Below, one piece after another: positions 45,615 through 51,816 of a stretch of DNA of 51,816 nucleotides. The notes under the pieces were generated by a model. That model was given only the letters and a program-made list of their open reading frames with translations. It did not search any database and was not told the DNA's origin. The stretch is taken from NCBI GenBank assembly GCA_021851875.1, contig JAJZQI010000016.1, positions 1-51,816 on the forward strand, read 5' to 3'. Source of the DNA: Pseudomonadota bacterium. Its GTDB lineage: Bacteria > Pseudomonadota > Gammaproteobacteria > Burkholderiales > JAJZQI01. Position numbers and translations under genes: made by a program. Numbering within the stretch: the first letter of the stretch is position 1; each line of letters begins with the position of its first letter.

Positions 45615-47879
45615 ATGGCGGAAGAAAGCGGCTACGAACACCGGCTGATGAAAGCCTGGCGCGAACAGCTCGGCTGCGGCTTCGAGCAGGTCGCGCACGT
45701 GTTCGAGGACTGCATGCTGGAAGCGCTACCGGTGCTGTCGCAAGAAGGGGTGAGTGCTTACCTCGACTACGCCCGCTTCCTTTGCAAAATGGGCCGTGGC
45801 GTCGAGCCGGTGCTGATCTTTCTGCAGGAATGGCCCTCGGTCGCGGCCATTCTGGGCGAATCTTCTTTGCCTGCCATCAGCGGATGCATCCGTACCCTGT
45901 ACAAGTCGCCCAACGGCAAGGCCATCACGCCTTTCCTGCAAGCCCTGCCCACCGCCGCCCGCCGGCTACACTCGCAGGAACAGCTGCAGGACTACCTCGA
46001 TCTGGTGGTCGATTTCATGCACCGCACCACCGGCTCGGTGCACGGCATCCACACCACCTTTCCCAGCCCCGGCCTGCCGCACCTGTTTGAACAGCTGCCC
46101 TACCTGCTGGCGCAGATCTCGCTCAAGGGCCTGAAAAACTGGGTCGAATACGGCATCCGCAACTACGGCAAGCACCCGGAACGGCAGATCGACTACTTCA
46201 GCCTGCAGTCGGCCGACAGCAAGGCCGTGCTGCAGCGCGAACGTCACGGGACCTTGTTGGTGGACGTGGAACGCAAGCTCGACATGTACCTGCGCGGCCT
46301 GTGGCAGGACAGCCAATATCTGGTGCCGTACTCCACCGGTTTTGACGAACTGCGCAAACCGATCCCCTATTACGACAAGCTGGGCATTCGCGTGCCGGAC
46401 GTGTTTGATGATCATAACGGTATCTCCGGCATTGACCGCTACCGCGCCATACTGGCCCACATCATCGCCCACCGCCGCTGGACCACGCCCGTCTTTGCCG
46501 ACAACCTCAGTCCTTTCCAGCGCATGGCGGTGGAATTCCTGGAAGACAGCCGCGTCGAAGCCCTCGCCATGCGCGAATACCCCGGCCTGCGCCGCATCTT
46601 CCTCGCACTGCACCCGCAGCCGGCCGAAGATGCCTGCGACCCGGAAAAAGTCTCCGCCGTGCGCCACCGCCTTGCCATGCTGTCACGCGCCATCCTCGAC
46701 CCGGAGCACGGCTACCAGAACCCGCACATCATCGAGTTCACCCGCCTGTTCCACGAAAAGCTGGCTACAAGTGAAAGTAGCACCGAAGAAATGGTCGATT
46801 TGGCCGTGCTGTTCGGCGCACGCACCCGCCGCCAGAGCGACGCACTGCCCAACACCCATTTCACCGACACGGAAATCGACTACCGCGACGACAACCGCAA
46901 CATGTGGAAATTCATCGAGCAGGGCGACGAAGAAGAAGCCTTCGATGAAAAGCGCCAACTGGAAAAAGCAGACGAAATCAAAGGTCTGCCGCCGCGCCAC
47001 TACCACGAGTGGGATTACAACAGCCAAACCTTCCGCCCGGACTGGGTGAGCGTGTACGAAGCCCTGCACCCCAAAGGCAACGCGGGCGACATCGACCGCC
47101 TGCTGGAAAAGCACAGCGCCCTGGCCAAGCGGCTGAAACGCCTGCTGGATCTGCTCAAGCCGCAGGACAAAATCCGCATCCGCTTCCAGGAAGAAGGCAG
47201 CGAGTTGGACCTGGACGTCGCCATCCGTTCGCTCATCGACTTCAAGGGCGGCTCCGCCCCCGACCCGCGCATCAACATGAGCCACCGCACCGACGGCCGC
47301 AGCATCGCCGTCATGCTGCTGCTCGACCTGTCCGAGTCATTGAATGAAAAGGCCGCCGGCAGCGACCAGACCATTCTGGAACTGAGCCAGGAAGCCGTGT
47401 CCCTGCTGGCCTGGTCGGTCGAACGCCTGGGCGACCCATTCGCCATTGCCGGCTTCCACTCCGACACCCGCCACGACGTGCGCTATCTGCATATCAAGGG
47501 TTACAGCGAACACTGGAACGACGAAGTCAAAGGCCGCCTCGCCGCCATGCAAGCCGCCTACTCCACCCGCATGGGCGCCGCCATGCGCCACGCCGCACAT
47601 TATCTGTCTGCCCAGAAAGCCGACAAAAAGCTCATGCTCATCCTCACGGATGGTCAGCCGTCCGACGTGGACACCCAGGACGAACACCTGCTCATCGAAG
47701 ACGCCCGCCAGGCCGTGCGAGAACTGGATCAGGAAGGTATTTACAGCTACTGCATCAGCCTGGACCCCAAGGCCGATGAGTATGTGAGTGATATTTTCGG
47801 GAATCAGTATTCGGTGGTGGACAACATTGAGAGGTTGCCGGAGAAGTTGCCGAAGTTGTTTATGGCGTTAACGAAGTAA
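45615..47879 (+). CDS. cbbO: Rubisco activase adaptor CbbO (form II linked)
   Basis: 754 aa with a C-terminal VWA domain: MIDAS DLSESLN in VMLLLDLSESLNEK near residue 576, then GAAMRHAAHYL and LTDGQPSD. It starts at MAEESGYEHRL with an AGGGGA ribosome site. The last 35 or so codons (from about 47775) shift from C-ending codons to GAG, TTG, GGG, AAG and AGG, unlike the rest of the gene; see findings. Last gene of the cbbM operon. No terminator is evident directly downstream. Confidence 0.95.
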   Translation: MAEESGYEHRLMKAWREQLGCGFEQVAHVFEDCMLEALPVLSQEGVSAYLDYARFLCKMGRGVEPVLIFLQEWPSVAAILGESSLPAISGCIRTLYKSPNGKAITPFLQALPTAARRLHSQEQLQDYLDLVVDFMHRTTGSVHGIHTTFPSPGLPHLFEQLPYLLAQISLKGLKNWVEYGIRNYGKHPERQIDYFSLQSADSKAVLQRERHGTLLVDVERKLDMYLRGLWQDSQYLVPYSTGFDELRKPIPYYDKLGIRVPDVFDDHNGISGIDRYRAILAHIIAHRRWTTPVFADNLSPFQRMAVEFLEDSRVEALAMREYPGLRRIFLALHPQPAEDACDPEKVSAVRHRLAMLSRAILDPEHGYQNPHIIEFTRLFHEKLATSESSTEEMVDLAVLFGARTRRQSDALPNTHFTDTEIDYRDDNRNMWKFIEQGDEEEAFDEKRQLEKADEIKGLPPRHYHEWDYNSQTFRPDWVSVYEALHPKGNAGDIDRLLEKHSALAKRLKRLLDLLKPQDKIRIRFQEEGSELDLDVAIRSLIDFKGGSAPDPRINMSHRTDGRSIAVMLLLDLSESLNEKAAGSDQTILELSQEAVSLLAWSVERLGDPFAIAGFHSDTRHDVRYLHIKGYSEHWNDEVKGRLAAMQAAYSTRMGAAMRHAAHYLSAQKADKKLMLILTDGQPSDVDTQDEHLLIEDARQAVRELDQEGIYSYCISLDPKADEYVSDIFGNQYSVVDNIERLPEKLPKLFMALTK

Positions 47880-47962
47880 AGGGACTTGGCGATCCCATTA
47901 GGAATCCCCGGGCTCCAAGCTTGACCACCCTTGATCAATTTTCAACGTGAATGCAGAATAAC

Positions 47963-47990
47963 TTGATATTTTGCTAATTTGCGCCATAAT
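47963..47990 (+). promoter_or_regulatory. Promoter of the AAA15/RloB-like pair
   Basis: TTGATA (47963-47968) and CATAAT (47985-47990) are separated by 16 bp in a strongly AT-rich patch, 33 bp before the ATG. The local base composition differs sharply from the GC-rich cbb genes, in line with acquired DNA. Confidence 0.5.
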
Positions 47991-48023
47991 TCGATTATAT
48001 TATTTATCATGCAGGCAAACTAA

Positions 48024-49295
48024 ATGCTGATCGAGTTCCGCACCAAGAACTTTCGCAGCCTTCGCGATGAGCAGGTATTCAGCCTTGTTGCGTCGAGCGA
48101 TAAGACCTTACTTGACACCCACGCCCACGATTCCGGGTTGAAGGCCGCCCCGCATTTACTCAAAAGCGCTGTGGTGTACGGTGCTAATGCCAGCGGCAAG
48201 TCCAACCTTATCAAGGCCCTGCAGTACATGCGTGGAGTGGTGCTGGAATCGGCCGCCCTGCAACCGGGACAGACCTTTGGCCGACTCTCCCCCTTCAAGT
48301 TGGATGCGACATCGAGCCATCTACCTACGGAGTTCGAGGTCACCTTCATCCTCGACGGCGTACGTTACCAGTATGGCTTTGCCATGAACTCACAACGTAT
48401 CGTCAATGAACAACTTCTAGTCTACAAAGCGTTCAAGCCACAACGCTGGTTCGAGCGTCACTTCGATGCCGAAAGCGGTAAGGATGTGTATGAGTTCGGC
48501 CCCAGCCTGAAGGGAGCCAAGAGTCTGTGGGAGGGAGCAACACGCCCCAACGCACTATTCCTATCGATGGCCGTGCAACTCAACAGCGAGGCTTTACTTC
48601 CTGTATTTGACTGGTTTGCGAACAGACTTGTGATCTTCAACGAGCAGTCACCACTGTCTCCACAGTTTTCGCTGCAAATGCTCAAGCAAGAATCTCAACG
48701 CAGGACCATTTGTGAATTTCTACGTGCCGCAGACATCAGCATTACCGATATCGAAGTGGCTACCGAACAGAGAATGGTGCACACCATCAAGTTTGACCTT
48801 GCCACTGGCAAACGAGAGGAAACTGCAAGTGAGCAGGCCGTGGAGGAAGTTAAATTTCACCACGTTACCGAGCACGGCGAGGCCGTTTTCGACCTAATGG
48901 ATGAATCCAGCGGTACCCGTAACCTGTTGTTCCTGACTGGGCCCATACTAGATATCCTCAACAAGAGGCTGACGCTAGTGGTAGATGAACTCGATACCAG
49001 CCTGCACACGCTACTGGTACAGGCTTTGGTACGCTTGTTCCACCGACCTGAAGTCAACACCGGCGGTGCGCAGCTTATCTTTACCACGCACGACACCTCG
49101 CTGCTCGATGCTTACGGCCTATTCCGCCGCGACCAGGTCTGGTTTGTCGAAAAACGCCCAGATCAAAGTTCATCACTGTATCCGTTGCTCGACTTCAGTC
49201 CGCGCAAGAATGAAGCGCTGGAACGCGGTTATCTGCAAGGGCGCTACGGCGCACTGCCGTTTCTGCGCAATCAGGACTTGGGAACGAAGCACTGA
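48024..49295 (+). CDS. AAA15-family ATPase (RloA/AriA-like)
   Basis: 423-aa SMC/ABC-like ATPase. Walker A VVYGANASGKSNLIKAL near residues 51-67, ABC-type signature region DESSGTRNLLFL near 292, Walker B LTLVVDELDTSLHTLLVQAL near 312-331, and H-loop IFTTHDTSLLD near 352. Paired with the next gene through a TGATG overlap. ATPases of this family coupled to TOPRIM partners (PARIS, RloAB, OLD-type systems) act in anti-phage defence; this role is inferred. It has no clear ribosome site, and it uses less biased codons than its neighbours. Confidence 0.85.
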   Translation: MLIEFRTKNFRSLRDEQVFSLVASSDKTLLDTHAHDSGLKAAPHLLKSAVVYGANASGKSNLIKALQYMRGVVLESAALQPGQTFGRLSPFKLDATSSHLPTEFEVTFILDGVRYQYGFAMNSQRIVNEQLLVYKAFKPQRWFERHFDAESGKDVYEFGPSLKGAKSLWEGATRPNALFLSMAVQLNSEALLPVFDWFANRLVIFNEQSPLSPQFSLQMLKQESQRRTICEFLRAADISITDIEVATEQRMVHTIKFDLATGKREETASEQAVEEVKFHHVTEHGEAVFDLMDESSGTRNLLFLTGPILDILNKRLTLVVDELDTSLHTLLVQALVRLFHRPEVNTGGAQLIFTTHDTSLLDAYGLFRRDQVWFVEKRPDQSSSLYPLLDFSPRKNEALERGYLQGRYGALPFLRNQDLGTKH

Positions 49296-49969
49296 TGGGA
49301 CGCGACAACCAAGCCAAAGACCGGCAGCTGCGCCGCAAGGCCGCCAAGAAATCACAGCGCGCCAGTTACGCCCGCATCCTGATCGTCACCGAAGGCAGTA
49401 AAACCGAACCGCTGTATCTGGAGGAAATTCGTGCCGTACATCAGCTGCATTCCGCCAATGTGGAAGTGCAACCGGGGCAGCTGGGTACTGCGCCCATCCA
49501 GGTGGTGAGGTACGCCCAGCAACTGTTTAAAGAGGGCGATCTACATAAAGGCATTCGTCCCAAAAGCTTCGATCAAGTGTACGTCGTGTTTGACCGCGAT
49601 GACCACGAGAGTTATTTCAATGCCCTAGATTTAGTGAAATCGCTGGATGGCAAGCTGCGCAACGAAGATAACCAGACGATCAGTTTCAAGGCCATTGCCT
49701 CCATCCCCAGCTTCGAGCTGTGGTTGTTGTTGCATTACGAGGACATTCAGGCACCGATTCACCGCGACGAGGTGATATCGCGTTTGAAGCAGCACATCCC
49801 CGGCTATGAAAAAGGGGCGGGCGGCACGTTTGCTACCACTCATGACCGGCTGGATGCGGCAACGCAGCGGGCACAAGCATTGGCAGCAAAGTTCAATGCC
49901 TACACCGCCCCCGAACCCTTCACCGCCATGCACGAACTGGTCACGCTGCTGACTAAACTGCGAGTCTGA
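49295..49969 (+). CDS. RloB-like protein (TOPRIM-type partner)
   Basis: 224 aa. N-terminal basic stretch (RQLRRKAAKKSQRASYARI), then VTEGSKTEPLYLEEI with the acidic residue of a TOPRIM-like site, and VYVVFDRDDHESYFNAL with the DxD pair. FELWLLLHYED is also typical of RloB. Overlaps the ATPase stop by one base. As in PARIS and RloAB systems, the ATPase may hold the nuclease-like partner inactive until a phage trigger. It could instead be a different OLD-like effector; the trigger is unknown. Confidence 0.82.
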   Translation: MGRDNQAKDRQLRRKAAKKSQRASYARILIVTEGSKTEPLYLEEIRAVHQLHSANVEVQPGQLGTAPIQVVRYAQQLFKEGDLHKGIRPKSFDQVYVVFDRDDHESYFNALDLVKSLDGKLRNEDNQTISFKAIASIPSFELWLLLHYEDIQAPIHRDEVISRLKQHIPGYEKGAGGTFATTHDRLDAATQRAQALAAKFNAYTAPEPFTAMHELVTLLTKLRV

Positions 49970-50068
49970 AGCCCTTCAATCAATTGAACACACCTTCTGG
50001 ATCAGGCCTTACATTTTACACCCCGGTTGCAGTCTCCATTAGTCTAGCCTGGACCCCATTGTTGCAAT

Positions 50069-50353
50069 CTACGACCGCCTCGGGGGCCACGTTCGTGCAA
50101 CGTGCACCAGCGCCAGAATCCACACGGCATCGTCATTCACCTCATACACCAGCATGTAGTTCTCATGCGGAATCAACTCGCGGGTACCCGGAATTTTCCC
50201 AGCCCGCCCCAGTCCCGAATGCTTGGCCAACCGACCTGCCGCCTCTGTAAACAACTCATCCATCCGGATAGCGGCAAGCGGGCTCTCCAGACTGATGTAA
50301 TCAGCAATATCGGCACGGTCTTGCTCGGCTGAGGACGTCCAGAAAACCCTCAT
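50069..50353 (-). CDS. RelE/ParE-family toxin
   Basis: 94 aa, RelE/ParE fold: MRVFWTSSAEQDRADIADYI at the start, GRAGKIPGTRELIPHENYMLVYEV in the core and HVARTWP near the end. ParE members poison gyrase, RelE members cleave mRNA; the IADYI and GTRELIP segments lean to ParE. The start overlaps the antitoxin stop (ATGA). Confidence 0.9.
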   Translation of the reverse strand: MRVFWTSSAEQDRADIADYISLESPLAAIRMDELFTEAAGRLAKHSGLGRAGKIPGTRELIPHENYMLVYEVNDDAVWILALVHVARTWPPRRS

Positions 50354-50643
50354 GCCCCGGTATCACCCGCCTTGGCAAGCAATTGTGCGCGCCGGGCGGC
50401 GAACCGGGTTTCGACATCCTCCGCAGGGCTGTATTCACCCGCACGCACCTGATCGCGCGCATCCGCCACCTTGCCGCGCAAAAACGCTTCATGCTCACGC
50501 GCCTCACGTTGATGCTGCACAAATTCCCGCATCAACTCGCGCACAATTTGTGAAGCCGGACGATGACTCGCCTCGGCAGCAGCCATAAATTCGGCCCGCA
50601 ACTCGGGCTCCAGTTTCATGGTGAAAACAGCTTCTTTGGACAT
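50350..50643 (-). CDS. Ribbon-helix-helix antitoxin (ParD-like)
   Basis: 97 aa. The N-terminal FTMKLEPELRAEFMAAAEASHRPASQIVRELMREF is a ribbon-helix-helix DNA-binding segment, and the C-terminal region would wrap the toxin. AAGGGG ribosome site. First gene of the toxin-antitoxin pair, with a palindromic operator just upstream, so the pair is probably autoregulated. Confidence 0.88.
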   Translation of the reverse strand: MSKEAVFTMKLEPELRAEFMAAAEASHRPASQIVRELMREFVQHQREAREHEAFLRGKVADARDQVRAGEYSPAEDVETRFAARRAQLLAKAGDTGA

Positions 50644-50660
50644 GGCAGGCCCCTTTCAAA

Positions 50661-50679
50661 ATATACTTACAAAGTATAT
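50661..50679 (-). promoter_or_regulatory. Operator of the toxin-antitoxin operon
   Basis: ATATACTT, ACA, AAGTATAT: perfect 8-bp arms, 18 bp upstream of the antitoxin start. It overlaps TATACT-type -10 sequences on the minus strand. A typical site for a ribbon-helix-helix repressor. Confidence 0.65.
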
Positions 50680-50871
50680 ACGTTGTGAACACCTCTGTCG
50701 ATGCGCCAGCCAGGCAGGGACCAGCAATGGATTTACAGTTGCCGAGCGCATTGGAGTCGGATGCCGTCTTGTGTTTTGCATAGACGATCTCACTGGCGGA
50801 AGTTGCAATTTACAAGATCGGCGCCTAAAGTTTCCTCAATCAAACACCCATATCATGAGTAGATAACCCTT

Positions 50872-51444
50872 ACGGGCACCAACCGCCTAGAAGCCTTCTC
50901 CGACGGCGTCATCGCCATCCTCATCACCATCATGGTGCTGGAATTGCATGTGCCGCATGGCGATGATTTTTCTGCCTTGGTACCGCTTATTCCCGTGCTA
51001 CTCAGTTACGTGCTGAGCTTCGTCTATTTGGGTATTTACTGGAACAACCATCACCACATGCTGCATGCCACGGAAAAGGTGACCGGCTCTGTGCTGTGGG
51101 CGAATTTGCATCTGCTATTCTGGTTGTCGCTGATTCCCTTTACCACCGGCTGGCTGGGGGAAAACCATTTTGCCACTCTGCCGGCAGCGGCCTACGGGGT
51201 GGTGTTGTTAATGGCGGCGATTGCTTACTGGATTTTGCAGCAGCGCATCATCGCCTCGCAGGGGGAGCATTCTGTTCTCAAGCAAGCCATTGGCAATGAC
51301 TGGAAAGGCAAGGTGTCGCCGGCTTTATACGCCCTTGCCATCGGACTGGCGTTTGTGTCGCCGTGGTTGGCAATAGCCATTTATGTGTTGGTGGCGTTGA
51401 TTTGGGTGGTGCCTGATAGGCGGATTGAGCGGTTGTTGGGGTAG
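50872..51444 (+). CDS. TMEM175-family (DUF1211) channel-like protein, damaged start
   Basis: Membrane protein with about five or six hydrophobic segments. The family signature FSDGVIAI in the first membrane helix is present, but only if translation starts before the first ATG (50932). The frame reads ACG-GTNRLEAFSDGVIAILITI from 50872, where relatives have ATG-GTNRLEAF. A TAG stop lies four codons upstream and no ATG, GTG or TTG exists between it and 50932. So the start looks mutated (ATG to ACG); 190 codons follow. Start at 50932 would remove the selectivity-filter helix. The last 25 or so codons are rich in TTG, GTG and GGG. Confidence 0.65.
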   Translation, partial: TGTNRLEAFSDGVIAILITIMVLELHVPHGDDFSALVPLIPVLLSYVLSFVYLGIYWNNHHHMLHATEKVTGSVLWANLHLLFWLSLIPFTTGWLGENHFATLPAAAYGVVLLMAAIAYWILQQRIIASQGEHSVLKQAIGNDWKGKVSPALYALAIGLAFVSPWLAIAIYVLVALIWVVPDRRIERLLG

Positions 51445-51504
51445 TTTCTTTATCCACTCAAGGTAAGCGATCACTTTCCGGGTATTCAATTCTGCAGGCC
51501 GGGG

Positions 51505-51720
51505 GCGCCCGGCAGCGCCTCCCTTTCTTTGTTTCGCCAAAGAAAGGAAGCAAAGAAATGCGACCCGCTATTCGCTGACATCCCCGTATTTGAGCGGGTG
51601 GGTGCGGGCGGCTGCGCAACTCGCCCTGGACAGGGCACACACCCCGTGCCCTGCTGCGGAGCTCAGACAGTGCTCGCCGACTTCCCCCGCACCCACCCGC
51701 TCAAACCCGGCAGCGAATAA
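51505..51720. repeat. Large palindromic intergenic element
   Basis: Nested inverted repeats without a credible gene. CTTTCTTTG and CAAAGAAAG form a hairpin near 51521-51546. TATTCGCTG (51569-51577) pairs with CAGCGAATA (51711-51719). Inside, TGAGCGGGTGGGTGCGGG (51591-51608) pairs perfectly with its 18-nt complement (51686-51703), and CAGGGCAC pairs with GTGCCCTG in the centre. The look is that of a dispersed repeat of proteobacterial genomes; short open frames over it are not believable genes. Confidence 0.6.
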
Positions 51721-51816
51721 GGGGGAGTTTAAAAGCAACGGCAACACCCAAACCGTCTGCAAATCGCCTTCGCTGATAAAGTTGGATACGGCAGGCGCTC
51801 AGAGGGTTTAGTTTTT

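Noticed and set aside
50618-50866. Small open frame between the antitoxin and the TMEM175-like gene
   Set aside because: It overlaps the antitoxin start and operator, lacks a ribosome site and shows no recognisable domain.
51529-51720. Short open frames over the terminal palindrome
   Set aside because: They lie entirely in inverted-repeat DNA on both strands and have no family likeness.

Overview
The window looks like the chromosome of a GC-rich, chemolithoautotrophic betaproteobacterium of the sulfur/iron-oxidiser type (Thiobacillus, Sulfuricella or Gallionella-like). This rests on the gene order ispE / tRNA-Gln / prs / rplY / pth / ychF, the Calvin-cycle gene string, both form I and form II Rubisco, and an alpha-carboxysome locus. 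I cannot name the species from the sequence alone.

Layout. (1) 1-13373, housekeeping: ispE 3' end, tRNA-Gln(TTG), prs, rplY, pth, a chemoreceptor, ychF, a desaturase-like membrane protein, ubiK, comM/yifB, a ferritin-like VIT1-family transporter, a small unknown gene and metH. (2) 13634-20758, the central carbon string tkt-gap-pgk-pyk-fba, closed by a strong terminator. (3) 20847-24112, minus strand: cbbR, acRAF (Rubisco assembly factor), mcdA and mcdB (carboxysome positioning), and a Sua5/TsaC-type tRNA-modification gene. (4) 24171-35480, plus strand: a CbbR-type promoter, two MITE-like palindromes, then csoS2, csoSCA, csoS4A, csoS4B, four csoS1 genes, a ferritin-like gene, and dabB-dabA (inorganic carbon uptake). 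(5) 35485-41933: divergent cbbR, then cbbL-cbbS-cbbQ-cbbO (form I Rubisco with its activase). (6) 42207-47879: a third divergent cbbR, then cbbM-cbbQ-cbbO (form II Rubisco with its activase). (7) 48024-51816, accessory end: an AAA15 ATPase/RloB-like pair, a ParDE-like toxin-antitoxin pair, a TMEM175-like channel gene whose start codon looks damaged, and a large palindromic repeat.

Together regions 2-6 form an almost complete CO2-fixation and CO2-concentrating superlocus. DabAB would load bicarbonate, the CsoSCA carbonic anhydrase would release CO2 inside the shell, McdAB would space the carboxysomes, acRAF would help assemble Rubisco, and two CbbQO pairs would reactivate two Rubiscos. One piece is missing: the carboxysomal cbbLS that normally precedes csoS2. 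The only form I Rubisco here has an extended CbbS N-terminus and its own cbbQO, the non-carboxysomal (IAq) pattern. The place where cbbLS would be expected holds two palindromic elements.

The most unusual signal is at the 3' ends of tkt and cbbO. The last 10-11 codons, stop included, are repeated downstream with mostly synonymous changes (two full copies at tkt, three at cbbO). The copies are separated by a shared structured spacer of about 110 bp period, and the tail copies are foldable as hairpins whose 5' arm is the coding tail. I know of no described element that does this. Other points of interest are a canonical -1 frameshift heptamer in frame inside csoS2, near-identical CbbR boxes before cso and cbbL, inverted copies of one hairpin repeat in two cso spacers, a remnant showing how csoS1 was duplicated, 7-bp degenerate repeat hairpins, and a TTG start for cbbM.
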